Origin: Molanna angustata | Taxonomy: Eukaryota > Arthropoda > Insecta > Trichoptera > Molannidae | Reading direction: 5' to 3' | Assembly (NCBI GenBank): GCA_963576475.1 | Contig: OY754969.1 | Coordinates: 28,991,388-29,055,387, forward strand | Length of the DNA: 64,000 bases | In this document: positions 32,346 through 45,200 of the stretch, piece by piece | How positions within the stretch are numbered: position 1 is the stretch's first letter | Layout of the letters: each line of letters begins with the position of its first letter | Notes under the pieces: model-generated | What the model was told of the DNA's origin: nothing | The model's database searches: none | The model's input: the letters and a program-made list of their open reading frames with translations, nothing else | Position numbers and translations under genes: made by a program

Positions 32346-32854
32346 GTTCATATCGTGAAAAATCTCTATTGTGAACTTGTGACAGACATTCATAGGTATA
32401 TTCAGTCTTAATTAATATTTTCGACAAACACATGTTTAAGACCTACGTGAACATAATTATTTTTAACATGAGAACGCAAAATCTGAAATGTTAATACTAA
32501 TAACATTAAAAACGGTTGAATCCCCCACGGGATATTTGTGGCGTTTTTGAGGATAAAAAACTGAAAATTATGAATTTAATTGAATTATATTTTTTCAGAA
32601 ACATTTAATGTCAGCCTAAAAAACACCGCTGTAATAATATTAAAAAAGCATATGCGGGTAAAAGATAATATTACCAACGTTGTAGGGTGACCAAAAATCA
32701 TTTTTGTATTTATATTAACACTACAATGTTTCTTTTTGTGTTTAATAATAACTTTTCAAAATGGGCTATTAAAAGTACCGATTTATTAAATTTATTTAAC
32801 ATGAAAATCTTGATTCCCCTTATGAATAGAATGAGTAATAGTGAGTTATAAGTA

Positions 32855-32925
32855 TAAATAAATTTCTCTTCTGCTGGGAAACGAACTTAGGACACAGTAC
32901 TTTTCCACAGCGGTGGCGGTCGAAA
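32855..32925 (+). repeat. SINE family B, decayed fragment
   Basis: 'aaataaatttctcttctgctggga' and 'gcggtggcggtcg' match the head and middle of the SINE B copies at 2956 and 54171. The B box is mutated. Confidence 0.55.
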
Positions 32926-33424
32926 TATATGATTAAATTTTGAATTATTTTAAATTTTTAATTTAAAATTTAATATTAGGTGTTTGTGTCTAAAAACTAA
33001 ATTAAATATTACGCGAAGCGAAAACTTTTGCTCCATTTAAAAATAAACTGCGCGCACGGAGGAATTCGAGATTTAGCATAGTAAAAGAGTAGGTATATAG
33101 AGAAGATAAGATTTATACAAAATATTGGTTATAAATACATTAAATAGAATTAGATAATATTTCACGTCAAATCATAGATTAGTTACTTTCATACTGCAGT
33201 GTCAAACAAGTCGTGCCAAACGCAGGTCTTTTATATAACAAATAAAGATAATTCAAATACAGAACATGTTAAAGAAAAATGAATACTCTACTGTGATAAA
33301 TGGTATGTAAACTATTACACTTTGCAATATATGAAAAGAAAACTTTGTACCCCTTGATGAATACATGATGTTTTAATCATAGATCAAGTCCAATGTCTTT
33401 CAAACTTAAAAATGTAATAATAAT

Positions 33425-33490
33425 AATGAATTTTAATCCAGTTGTAAGCAGGAGGGTGCAATGTTACACAAACCATATTTTTACATACGA
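33425..33490 (-). repeat. LINE/SINE tail fragment
   Basis: 'gcaggagggtgcaatgttacacaaacc' matches the nested fragment near 8360-8390. Extent and class unknown. Confidence 0.5.
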
Positions 33491-33630
33491 AATTTACACT
33501 TAATATTATAGAAAAAGAAAAAATATTTTACACAATATAGATTATATACACAAAAAAAAATGAAAAAAAATAACAAATGAGTCCTCGATCCAACACTCGA
33601 TCTAACTTCGATCCATCTTTGTTTTGCCGT

Positions 33631-33828
33631 GATAAATTACGGTCGAATTTTAACCTTTGAACGATCATTAGTCTAATTTCGGTATAATTTTGACCTCTGA
33701 ACGATCACCAGTCTAATTACGGTAGAATTTTGACCTCTGAACGATCACTAGTACGGTAGAATTTTGACCTCTGAACGATCACTAGTTTAATTACGGTGGA
33801 AATTGGACCTCTGAACGATCACTAGTCT
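33631..33828. repeat. 40-bp minisatellite, five units
   Basis: Units built on TTACGGTAGAATTTTGACC and CTCTGAACGATCACTAG repeat at 40-bp spacing, with one unit shortened by 7 bp. Unit-to-unit divergence is low to moderate. No coding or RNA role is evident. Confidence 0.85.
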
Positions 33829-33829
33829 A

Positions 33830-36510
33830 AATAAATAGACGACAAGTAAAAGCATGGTCACCTACCATGCAAAACGATGCGCAAAAACACTTCTGGCTTC
33901 CATACCTGAGATATATAATTGAATTTAACTCGGGAGAGCGAGTGAGGTTGGTCTAGCTGAAGCAGGAAATGAAAAGTCCCGGAAAACGATCTATAACCTG
34001 GAAAATTACATTAGGGCGATTGGCGATGTCTGCAAAAATTTCGCAAAATGTCACCGAGGATATTGTATAACCGATTGTTGTTGAACATATACACAATATT
34101 AAGTAAATTATGTGAATGGCGAAAACTCCGAGCTGTGGTGGAGCGGAAGATCATATATCTTAAGTCTATTCGAGTCGTGAATCTTGAAAATGCATGCCTT
34201 GGAAAACCACAAATATACTCGAAAGGAATAAGGTATGAAGGAAAATGTTGCCTATAAATGCGATGTATAGAAATACAGTAAAAACTTAAATTTAAATTAT
34301 ATTGGCACTATATTATTGACTTTAGAAAAATGGTATCACCAAAAACGATATATACGAAATATGGAATAAACATGAAACTATAAATTAATGATGTAATTAT
34401 ATAATAATGACATTACGCAATAATGAAATAACACATATAATTTAAAACTATAATATAATATTATACTCAGGATTGATAAGTACAGAGAGATATTTTATTT
34501 TGTTTCGTAGGTGTAAAATAACTTATTGTTCTCATTGGAAGCTTGTAGTTTAGTGTAAAGAAGATTTGAATAATAAAGATACTGTCATGTTACAGAATTA
34601 ATTTATGAAATATTGAATATCTGGGGATTAATAATTGTCTATGCGAACAAACCATTCAATTTTTTTGCGTGTGGCAATAATTTACACTAGTACGTCGGTG
34701 AAATAAATGTCAAACTTTCTTTTCATTTTGTCAATTTGGTGAGCTCATGTGAAGCAATGTGAAGCGCTGTCTTAAAAATGTCCTTTGACGTTACTTAAAT
34801 TTTTAATACGGAAAATGGGGTAAGTTTCCATTTATAAATAAATATAAATATAATAATAAATATAAAGAAAAAAAATTATATATAATAAGGATAGACATGA
34901 AATAAAAATGTATTATGAATATACAAAACAAATAATTTCGCAAAGTAAAGAAAGAAAAAATAATACGATTTTTTTTAAATAATGCTACTGAATATGTACG
35001 CTTTTCATAAAGTATTATTTTCTACCATTGTTCTACTATGTAAGTTAATAAGACGAGATAAATTATACAACGGTCTAGTCTAAATTAAATTATACAAACT
35101 GTAGGTATGAAGCTTCCCATGGTAATCCATAAATAATACAAGATAAGCTAAAATTACTGGGAAATTTCATGCTATCTGAATCTAGATGACCAATTTATCA
35201 TTTGACTATACCCCTATTGTTCGTTCATTTCTTTATAAGGGTTAGTTATGTAGTTAGTAAACTAATGGGGTTTATTATGAGTATATAGATAAGTACCTAT
35301 ATACTATATCGGATGTAAAAAATACATTATCAAACTAGCACCAATTAACACACAAAATAAACAAAGGGCGGTTAAGGGTGACGATAAAAAGCCGTTTGGA
35401 AAATTTTAATTCATATGATAAAGTCGGCAAAACATGTTCCTTTTTTTGCGCAATGACAGACATCTTTAAAATACTTTTTTTTACCTATTGGCAAAATTTA
35501 AAATGGAAACGATTAAAAATAACAATATAACGAGTAGTCAATGAATAAAATGTTAATCTAGGTTCATATTTTTACTCCTATGTAATAGTGAAGAGTTCAG
35601 ATTTTGCAAATTTAATAATATTAAAGAGGGATGGGGGTGGTTTAATCAAATTCTCACGTTCTCTTGATATTATTGAATTTGTGACAGTTTATTCATTATA
35701 ATTCACTTAGGTAGTTGAAACCACGAATGTTGACTTATTACACTGACTTTTTAATTTACGACCGGTTTCGAAGCGATTGCTTCTTCATTGGTACGAATGA
35801 CAACTTTTATGGTTCCTGTATCTCCTATATAGCCAGATTAAAATTAAAATAGTGATCGAGTTAAGTACTATAAATGTATAAAGCTTGAAGTGAAGCTTGT
35901 TTGTAAAAGAGTAAAAATGGAAAGTTCAAAAATGTATATATATTATATTTCAATTTAAATTTTCTTATTACAAATTTAAATCATATTTTAAAATACAAAT
36001 TATATTTCAATAATCATTTTTTTGAATATACCTAAATATATTTTTTCTTTACAAACGAGCGCTTGCACTCTGGCAATGGGATTTTTCTGTATTTATTAAT
36101 TGTATTTTTGTATATGCATTATTAGTTTAATAAAATAAAAAATTAAATAAATATATATTTATCATAACATATTTTAAATTAAATATAATGCAGAAAAATA
36201 AAAACATAACACTGTTGTACCTAAAGTAATAGAATGAATACCTACATAAAAAACAACATACATAATTTCAAATTAAATTAAACAATAGCAAATTTGAAGG
36301 AGCTGAGGCACGCCATTTAAGGGTTGGAACGCAAATTAAAAACTTTGTAATGTGCCCAAGGGATGTTTATGAAAAAAATTACATTGAACATAACACAGAA
36401 TGCATTTCACAAAAATGTTATGCTTTAGTAAATAATTCAACAAAATAAACAAAACGAAAAGTTGGTTATGTGGTAGGATTAATAGAAATTTTATTTAATT
36501 TGATAAATAG
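33830..36510. other. AT-rich intergenic DNA
   Basis: Only AT-driven short frames (for example 34048-34257). A block near 35755-35790 (ACCGGTTTCGAAGCGATTGC) resembles part of 10420-10455. No gene, RNA or intact element seen. Confidence 0.5.
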
Positions 36511-36616
36511 TTTTTTATTTATTTATTTATTTATTTTTCACACCTTTATCACAAAGACTATTATGAAGATTACTGCTGCCCAACTAGGTAACCCTGTTCT
36601 AGGGCTAGCAGTTTAA
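36510..36616 (-). repeat. LINE 3' tail with (AAAT)n, second copy
   Basis: Same structure as 3425-3545: TTTAT-repeat tract, then 'ctgctgcccaactaggtaacc' and 'ctgttctagggctagcag' on the plus strand. Coding part absent. Confidence 0.7.
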
Positions 36617-36619
36617 TTA

Positions 36620-37190
36620 TGATTCCCTACTAGCCTATCTTCATTTTCGTGACCTCTCCGACAGAAGGATTTTATCTGATATCATGCTGCTCTATAAGAT
36701 AATCAATAACGACTTTACCTTGTTAGTCAGATACATTACCACAAATATTCCAACAAGAAATACCCGCCTATAATAATCCTATGTAAGATGTCCAACACTA
36801 ATTATTTGCATAACTCACCAATGAATAGAATTCATCGGTTGGGCAATGATTATGGTTATCCGACTGATGTTTTCTTCCATTATATGATTATATTAAGCAC
36901 AATAAGGACACTTTATTGAAATATTTAGAAAAACATACCCTTATATAATAAAATGCGTAATTTTCTAGTTTGTATATTCATATGTTTACAATTTAAATGG
37001 AATGAGAGAAGATACAAATTCAATAATGCTATTGATTTTTTTACGTTTTATTATAGTGGTATTTACGTTTTATTATAGTGGTATCGTTTTATTATAGGTT
37101 ATTCCTTTTATTATTGTTTTCTTTTCTGTGATTTTGTTTTTGATATGTGTTTTTATGTATGTTTGTAAAAGGCAGTAAAACTCCTCAATA
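36620..37190. other. AT-rich intergenic DNA
   Basis: A direct repeat of 'ttttattatagtggtat' near 37045-37100. Otherwise nothing recognised. Confidence 0.5.
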
Positions 37191-37320
37191 TATTTAGTTA
37201 TTGTAATCTCAATTTATTTAGTTATTGTAATATCAATTTATTTAGCTATTGTAATCTCAATTTATTTAGTTATTGTAATCTCAATTTATTTAGTTATTGT
37301 AATCTCAATTTATTTAGTCA
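37190..37320. repeat. 24-bp tandem repeat next to SINE A
   Basis: Units of ATTTATTTAGTTATTGTAATCT plus two bases repeat about five times with small changes, and reappear at 37477-37512 and 37675-37720. Confidence 0.85.
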
Positions 37321-37670
37321 TAGATGGGTCGATGGCAGAGCGGTTAGCGAGTTTGAAAACTGCCTCGACTGATTTCGTTCACCTATAGCACAAGCATTTA
37401 TGCTTATTTTAGGGAATGTACGAAGATGTATGTGTACTTACTTGTTTAACAAGGACATATTCATTTTTAAAAAAATCTCAATTTATTTAATTATTGTAAT
37501 CTCAATTTATTTAGTCATAGATGGGTCGATGGCAGAGCGGTTAGCGAGTTCGAAACCTGCCTCGACTGATTTCGTTCACCTATAGCACAAGCATTTATGC
37601 TTATTTTAGGGAATGTACGAAGATGTATGTGTACTTACTTGTATAACAAGGACATATTCATTTAAAAAAA
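37321..37670 (+). repeat. Two SINE A copies in a 197-bp tandem duplication
   Basis: The SINE starts (TAGATGGGTCGATGGCAGAG) are at 37321 and 37518, exactly 197 bp apart, and the copies differ at few positions. The duplicated unit includes part of the 24-bp repeat. The heads lack most of the anticodon-arm segment found at 59550. The duplication, not two insertions, explains the arrangement. Confidence 0.88.
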
Positions 37671-37849
37671 AATCTCAATTTATTTAGTTATTGTAGTCTC
37701 AATTTATTTAATTATCAAGATTTCAAATAAATTATAATGAATATAAAAAAAAATAAAAATGCGTGGTATCTGAGTTTATATTTTTGTTTTTAATAATCAG
37801 TATCAATCCGTTAGTTTAGTTTTATTAGATGGATTAGAAGTAAAGCGGT

Positions 37850-37980
37850 AGTGTTTTAGTCTAGCAATCCAATAAAATCCAGTTCAAATCCTGCTACGAC
37901 CGATTTCTTTCACCTTTAATACAAGTATTCGATTATTTTTGGAGACGTATATATGTAATTTTTAGAGGGCACATTTTTTT
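37850..37980 (+). repeat. SINE family A, old diverged copy
   Basis: 'agcggtagtgttttagtctagcaatcca', 'cagttcaaatcctgctacgaccgatttctttcacc' and the tail 'gagacgtatatatgtaa' follow the family consensus with many changes. The B-box-like CAGTTCAAATCC is recognisable. Confidence 0.7.
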
Positions 37981-37989
37981 ATAAAACAG

Positions 37990-40475
37990 CTTCAATCTTT
38001 GATAATGTGTCAATATTTTGAACATTAGAAACATTTTAATAGGCACAAGAGACAGTGAGTTGATATCTGAATATCTATATATTTCGTATGAACTTTTAAA
38101 ACAAACATCTTACCCCTGAGATGTCTCTTGTATTCGCATTCTGTACAGTTCCACAACTTCCATTTACTTTATGTCGGTTATTTCACAAAATACAACACAA
38201 GACAAACTAATAATAAAGAACTTCATTACATCAACATAATACATATTAACTTATGAAGGATATAGCAGTCAACTCGCACACTTTGCACAATTTCCCGAAC
38301 GAACTTTTATTTGTTTATGACCGTATTTGAAACATAATTGTTTGTGGAAATCTTAATAATAAACATCACAACACTTTGAAGAAACTATTGTCGTATTACA
38401 AAAATTAAAGAGTGTTGTTACGAAAGATGCTTCTTCTGATGAAGAAAAAGCTTTATAAGCAATATAGGCTATGACTATAAAATGATAGGAGTAAAACATT
38501 TCCGACTCGTATATAAGACAAAAATATATTTAAAAAAAAAAACAACACAACAAGATAACAGAACTTGGAAACTTGATCTTAAAACAAATGTAGAAGTCCT
38601 TTTGTGTGGAATTGTATCTGATCCAGCTTGGAGTCCCGGCACAAACTGGCTATTAATTCTCGAATAGGTTGAAACTATACCTCCCAAAGGACTCTTGATC
38701 AGACTGGTAGCTGTGTGGGGACGTCTGTATTATTGCAAACTGTTCAATAGGCAAATTATACAATTAGAATCACGGCCATCAGTCCATTTGAGTCGTGATA
38801 TCGGGACTATTGTCAGCACATTGTGTGAAGAACGAACGAAGCTTTCATTTGAATTACAAAGTAGATTTAGAAATATCTACAAGGTGAACTTGGTTGTCAG
38901 ACGAGTGAAGAGTAAAAAATAAACATTGAATTCTTTATATTACATAAAAGTAATGTCGTTAGTGTAAGAAATAATAAGCAATCTTTCTCCTTTCCATAAT
39001 ACACTCACAAAATTTTACAAGAGAATATATTTTTTTAACCCTGCCCGTTATCAACTCTTCTTTTCAAATTAGTATATTTATAGATACCTACATATTCCTT
39101 TTTCTATGATAAATACGAATTTAAACAGGTTTAACATACCATTATCATAGAATTTTTTTTAAAATATACAAATTTTGTATCTTAAATAATAGCTTTCATA
39201 TATACCTACTTACACAAATTCGCTTATTCCCATATTCGATTCAAAAACCATATTTTGAAATAACACATCTATCTTGTTTGAACAGGATAGCAGAATTACA
39301 AAAGGCTGCTATTGGTTTACTTTTTTTCCAATTTAAACAGAAAAATTCACTCTTAGAAGGACGATCCCGATCAAATTCGTGGAAATATTGCTATCATTTG
39401 ACAGATGGAGAGGAAAGGTGGTTTGAAACCGATAAGGTATAACATGTTTTATATTTCGAAATATTCGTTATGTAAGGAATGGAGCTGCGAAGAAATATTT
39501 TGAAATACCTGCCCGAGTCTCCATAATAGGTATATTTATAGATTTTCATTTAAATTAGTTCGAGCATGGCAATTACTAATAGTGTTAAGGCCCTCGTATA
39601 CCCTTTGCATATTTGTGTACACCCACGGATGTACACATTTTTTTAAATAGTAAGAATAGTAATTAAAATATTAAAATTGTAAAAAATTAAGCCGGTCAAT
39701 TTTCGTATTCTCTTTCGATTGAAGTAAAAATATACTTCATACGTGTTGTAGTTTTTTAGTTTCTTACAGTAAATATTGAAAAAAATGTTTTACTATTGCT
39801 AATTTTACAAAAAAAGTGTTGAACAAACTAAAATTTCCAAAAAAACTCACTCATTCTGTGTTTCCGCCTTCGTACAACCCGGGTCTTTTTAGAATCCGAA
39901 TTAATAAACTCTTTTCTAGATTGCAAACCCCTCCCAACGCTACGTAGTGCGCTTCTTCGGAAGAGTAAAATGGACCCAAATCCTAATAGCTGGCGTCCCG
40001 TGGACATGTTAAAAAAAAATGACGCATCTTTTGAGGTCACTGGAAAAAAAATATCAACATAACTATCTAGCCTACTATAGCCTCTTAATGCAATAAATTG
40101 GTGAAAAATGCACAGCGCACCTGTTGTGAATAGCTTCACGACTACATACGATATCTCCATATGGTATAATGTAGGTACCTACTGTACAGACCCTAGGAAG
40201 AATATGAAGATTAGCTCGCAAAACAACAAAACATATCAACCACTTGACTGTGTGATTTTCTATTTAACAGAACGCTGTTGTTGTGTCTTACTGATTGATG
40301 GTGCATCCATTCCATTGTAAATGGAATAATATTATGTCATTAGTGTCTACATTAAGTCCTGTTGGCACTTAAAATGAATTGAACATCATAGATTTTTTTC
40401 ATTTATATTCATTCTTGTAAAACTGATATAACATGGAAATCGGATGAAGGTTATTTATTTATTTTTATTGACAAA
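37990..40475. other. Intergenic DNA with short unrecognised frames
   Basis: Frames at 38482-38667 and 38695-38922 (plus) and 39828-40160 (minus) lie in less AT-rich stretches, but none shows a domain I recognise and they are not repeated here. Host exon fragments cannot be excluded. Nothing else supported. Confidence 0.35.
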
Positions 40476-40477
40476 CT

Positions 40478-40820
40478 TTTTTTAAGATCTCAATAGAGAC
40501 GAAGTTGGGATATTGTAGAAGAACCAGGAACACGACCTGTCATTGGCTGGTTTACGTGATTACTTTATGCGCTTACGCAACGTTCACCAATTATGCCTTC
40601 TTATTGAGTTCCCTTATCAATGTAATTTTTGAAGGTTCTATATATTTGAATAGGGTGTAACAATTCACCTGAAAATAAGGAACTACACTTTTGCCAGCTA
40701 TGAAGTAACGGAAAAGCCTTTTTTTGTAACGCCATCTTTTGAGAAATTAGTTTATTTGTAAACAATGAAAGCATTGTAAAGAATGAAAGCAACAGTCCTT
40801 ATAAATAAGGTGACGGTGTC
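40478..40820 (+). repeat. Repeat family D, longest copy
   Basis: Begins 'agatctcaatagagacgaag', passes 'ttattgagttccc' (as at 7250-7272) and includes the 'gaagtaacggaaaagcctttttttgtaacgcc' block shared with 9425-9460. Non-coding; class unknown. Confidence 0.6.
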
Positions 40821-40824
40821 TCGT

Positions 40825-40920
40825 TATTTATTTATTTATTATACGGCATAAGCCTTTTACATAAAATCAAGGTTATACAGTGCGTATATGTAAATATGGT
40901 TTGTTTAGGTATTAAATATT
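40825..40920 (-). repeat. LINE-tail-like fragment with TTTA repeats
   Basis: 'tatttatttatttattatacggcataagcc' at the left edge looks like a reversed LINE 3' tail. Confidence 0.4.
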
Positions 40921-41704
40921 ATATAGAAAAGAAAAGATACACAAAAAATTAAGAATATACATATATGAAATGAAATTAAGATATACAAATTAATCGAAAC
41001 ACATGTAAGACTCTACAACAGTAAATAAAAAAAACTTGCATAAAAAAGGTAAAAAATATTATTATTAATTTATTATAATTTACTTTTTGTAGAAATAATA
41101 TACAAACAACAAATAAATAACAATCTGTAATAGATAAGTACGTACAAATTGAGTAAAAAAATGTGAAAAAACGTAGGTATTTACAATGTAAGGAAAATAA
41201 TTTGATGCTTGGTCTCGTTGACAAGTGCAATGTATATGTGTCTTTTCTAAATACCAATCGAATCATCAAAGATATATGTGTATTGAGCATAGGTACTGAT
41301 TCCCCAAACTATGCAGGCTTTGCAAAGTTGAATAAGCCCGGTATACGTTATAATAATAATAAACTTAGTGATACATTTTTCTCAATCTTTCACACTAATT
41401 AATCTTTTTTTTAATTTTCTTGCGTATTGAATTTTTTTTTTGAAATAACGAGAAAAATACTTTATGGAGACATTTCTGCAAATATAATAAGTAAGAAATG
41501 ATTAAAATTTATTTTATTTATTATTAATACACAAAACAATATAATATATATAAATTGTCTAATAACGACCCACTAGGCAAAAGCCTATTCTGGGACTGTT
41601 ATTTTACACAAAAAAAATAAAATTACTGGTGAAATAAATTAAAAATACTTACCTGCATAAATTTAAATGCTTTTATTCCTGTAAATGCACTTTTAATAAT
41701 AAGT

Positions 41705-42590
41705 GCGACAATTTTTACTCCTCATTACCCAAATGGTATATAGTGGGAAGTTATGAATTCGAGATTTTTAAGGTATTTTTTTTATAGCAGATTATCAAAT
41801 AGTATCTTGCTGAGATTGTATTCTGAAAGTTTCATCACAAAGTATTCTGTGTGTGCTGTTTCATATGTGCTATGTACGGCGTGTTTATTTTGATTTTTTT
41901 TATTGGTTTATTCATTAAACTTTATTTTTTTCTACTTTATCGATTATATACTAGAGTACTCATTCGATTATTTTCTATATCTAATACTCGCTTAAATTCC
42001 ATTAGATTTTGAAGGATATCTGACCAGTGCTTGTATTTTTTAGCTGTAAAATATTTCAATGTGACCACAAGCTAAGCTTAATCCCAAATTAAAATTTGAT
42101 ATCTTTATTTTCAAATTGCTAAAAATGCAAAGTAACTTCATATAATGGCATTGAAGAATTATCAAATTTTCAAAATAAAATATTTAAATCAAAAATAATT
42201 TCATGAAAATGCTGAAAATTTTCCATCCAGAATTTGAATAATTTGTGGAGTGACTTAATAATAAATATAATTTATAAAGCGCCGTATAGTGATACAGGAT
42301 CACTCCAAGGACGTTGTAGCCTATTCGTTGGCTCTACGAAACAAGGCAGTCTTAAGAAGTCTAACGAAGGTGTCAGTGCTCTGAGCTCCACGTACATGTC
42401 AAGGGGAAATTTATTCTACTTTAAATACCTGTTCGCAATGAAACCGCGATCATAGCAAGCCGCCTTATTGACTCTGTCCAATTCTTTTAAAGAGTTTGTA
42501 CTCTGTGATCCAGATGATCTCAATGTAAGAAATAAGACTTGTTGGTGCAGAGTATAGCGTTGGCCACAACTCGCTCGTTTTTCATAATAA
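41705..42590. repeat. Dispersed repeat, copy 2 (pair with 8690-9250)
   Basis: Colinear with copy 1 except for a 279-bp insertion at 42257-42535. The flanking words 'tactcctcat' (left) and 'ttggccacaactcgctcgtt' (right) mark the limits. Confidence 0.75.
42257..42535 (-). mobile_element. 279-bp insertion with 5-bp GACTT flanks
   Basis: Absent from the paralogous repeat at 8690-9250. GACTT occurs at both edges (42252-42256, 42536-42540), as expected of a duplication. On the minus strand a short frame reads TDTFVRLLKTALFRRANE followed by a stop. It looks like the C-terminus of a retroelement or gene-derived protein, but I cannot name it. Confidence 0.55.
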
Positions 42591-42599
42591 CCTCACTAT

Positions 42600-43670
42600 T
42601 ATAAATCAAAATAAAATACAGGTTTGTAATGTGTATTATGTATGTAAGTATTTGTTTGAGAGTACTCTTAGCAACGTAAATATGTGCCAAACTATAAAAT
42701 TTAATTACAATCAGTAAGCAAAGCACAAATTAAGGTATCTATTAAATTACTGCAGTTACGAGCAGCACGAAGAACGAATTGAATACAAAACAGCTACTTT
42801 ATCCAGGTATTCTTTATACCTACCTGAAAAATCTGAACACAAAATATTCATGGATCGTGAACATTGAGCAGGTAAATGTCAAAATACCCCTTGCCTCATT
42901 CAAATGCAGGACACTTCCCGATCACCAAATTGACTAGCTACTCCGTAGATACATTTTCCTTTTCATCCCTTCCTTGTTACTCCCACCCCTGACATCCAGA
43001 GGGTGACTTTATTTGCATATCATTTCATACAGGCAAGGCCAATAAAATATTGCCTCTTCTCGAACCAACTTACCCAAGCAACCTGACGCTTCTCTCAATT
43101 ACTGAAGAATTTGGGTTACTTTATAAAATGGCTTGCAAAAAACATATTTCTTCTTTGTATGAATACATATTTTTTCTCTCTAGATTAAAATTATCAGTTT
43201 ACCAATGAACATAGTCACAAAAACAATTAGTATATTTAATAAAAGTTATCGCGTTTGGTATCTAACTAAAAACGCATCCATTTAGACATTTAATCACTTT
43301 TTTATAAGTCTTCCAAGTAAAGAGAAGCGTTCGAATCAAAAACTTAAAATTGTTTGAAAATTTGTCACAAAGTTAATGATGAAAGTAATCATCGTGTGGA
43401 TAATAATAATAGAAAACTCTAGAGAGTGGTTAGAGCCAACACTAAACTCTCCACACCACAGTAATTGTTAATTTTTTTCTTCTTCAAAGGTTGACAATCT
43501 CTAAAATTATATTAGATTCTTAAACAAATATAAGATTCCCAGAGGACAAAAGTTTTCACAATACACCAAACACACAAAAACACTATCACGAAACTCATAT
43601 TAGGTAGCACTTTCTACATGATACCTGTTGAGAAATTTTAAGTAAAATTGCATTACTAGCAAGATGAGCA
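42600..43670. other. AT-rich intergenic DNA
   Basis: The stretch 42830-43100 is less AT-rich and unmatched in the window. No gene supported. Confidence 0.5.
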
Positions 43671-43671
43671 C

Positions 43672-43775
43672 GTATGAGACAGTGTATCAATGTTGATGAG
43701 GCGATGTATATGTGTCAAGATAGAAGAATGCGGTGTTCGGTTCTCACTGCCTACCCCTTAAGGAAGATATAAGTG
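43672..43775 (+). mobile_element. RTE-like LINE 3' end, short copy
   Basis: 'cgtatgagacagtgtatcaatgttgatgaggcg' to 'ggttctcactgcctacccctta' matches the last 100 bases of the family. The TATG tail has been lost. Confidence 0.75.
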
Positions 43776-43959
43776 GCGAGTAAAAAATAAACTTGTCTAT
43801 AGAGACACATACAATATCAATATGAAGTTAATCACTCAATTTTACCATACAGAAGCTATTTTATTTCTGTTATATACATATTTCATACAAATATGAAATT
43901 TATTTCAGATTGATATGGCAGACCATAGATTTTTTCTTTATTTAATTATTTTAGCCTTC

Positions 43960-44025
43960 TTGTACATATAATTAGTACACTGGCGGGCTTATTGCCTGAT
44001 GGCAATTTCTTCCAACCAACCAGAA
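43960..44025 (-). repeat. LINE 3' tail with stem-loop
   Basis: Reverse of the tail at 17948: AGTACACTGGCGGGCTTATT, a TTGCCTGATGGCAA stem-loop, TTTCTTCCAACCAACC. Confidence 0.65.
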
Positions 44026-44144
44026 TAAATGTTAAATATACAAAATAATGTGTACTATGGCAATTAGTTAATTACAATTTAATTCTTTAAATTTTGACAA
44101 TCCTTGAATGCATTTTTGATGAGTGTATTTTTACTGTATCATAA

Positions 44145-45200
44145 TCCAACTGTCGATTTGTTCAGGAGAACTTTGTTCTCTTAACATATCGACAATGTAT
44201 CAAGCCAGAATACGCGAGAATTGTATGGAGAGGTCTACTTTTTTCACGGCTTTTCCAACTTTGAAGTCAAAAAACACCAACTTAGAGGCTTCGCAGCATA
44301 TATGTTCCATACACGGATTTACTCAGAATTCGGAGTAGAACATTTCGTGTGTCTGTGTGTGTGTGTGTCTGTGTGTGTGTCTGTGTGTGTGTGTCTGTGT
44401 GTGTGTGTGTCTGTGTGTCTGTGTGTCCGTCCCCCCCTTATAACTTTTGATCCGCTCAATTTACAGAGCCTAAAATTTCAGAATATATAAACAGTTACAG
44501 GCCTACAAAACTTTTATACTCAAAATTTTGAATTTTTGTTTCAGTCAGGGGTTATCAACTTTTGAATTTTTATTTTATTTTTCCATATATCTCAGAAACC
44601 ATAAACGCTAGAACGCTGAAAATTGGTACAAACATAGACAAATACAAAATCTCAAATTAGTTTTTTCAAAAAAATTCCAGGGTTTCTCAAACATTTTTTA
44701 TTAAGAAAAATATTTTTTTTATGATAAATTTATGAGTTTAACTGCCTATATTTCCAAAACTTTTACAATTATCGAAAAAAGCCGAAACACCCCAACTAGA
44801 TAATTTAATTTTCTATAAAAAATATTAACATTGTAGTAGAAGATCTCAATTTTTTTTTAACAATTTTTTTAAAAATTGAATTTAGTGACGACATCGCTTC
44901 ATACATTTTGTATGGCAGTCGCCTATACACAATATGTAAGAAGACTTAATAGTTTGATACTTCATCTCCAAACATACATACATACCATCATGCTATTTGC
45001 ATATTCTGGGTAGGAAAAAGGATCTTCCTCCATACTATCCTATCTTGACATACATACCTACATATGTTGTATAGAAAACAAAATATCTGAAAATATTCAA
45101 TAATTTGTATCTATGGGTTTATAGTTTGGTACATATTCTTCAACTATACATACTATCGCTATCGACAGTTGGATCTCATGTGTTACATGCAACTAGTACA
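44145..45200 (+). repeat. Repeat family E, longest copy
   Basis: Starts TCCAACTGTCGATTTGTTC and has the inverted ATCGACAGTTGGA at 45161-45173. Between them are a (TG)n tract (44346-44427), the conserved 'cttataacttttgatccgct' block, 'atatctcagaaacc', 'gacgacatcgcttcata', and 'ccatcatgctatttgcatattctgg'. It is non-coding. Other copies are at 10905, 50310, 51647 and 59775. Similarity to the 10905 copy continues a little past the right inverted motif, so the true end is not settled. Confidence 0.8.
44346..44427. repeat. (TG)n microsatellite with interspersed CTGTG
   Basis: TG dinucleotides broken at intervals by C. A Cys/Val-rich translation across it is an artefact of the repeat. Confidence 0.95.

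Noticed and set aside
44221..44490. Cysteine/valine-rich protein (89 codons)
   Set aside because: The VCVCVSVCV pattern is simply translation of the (TG)n microsatellite inside repeat family E.
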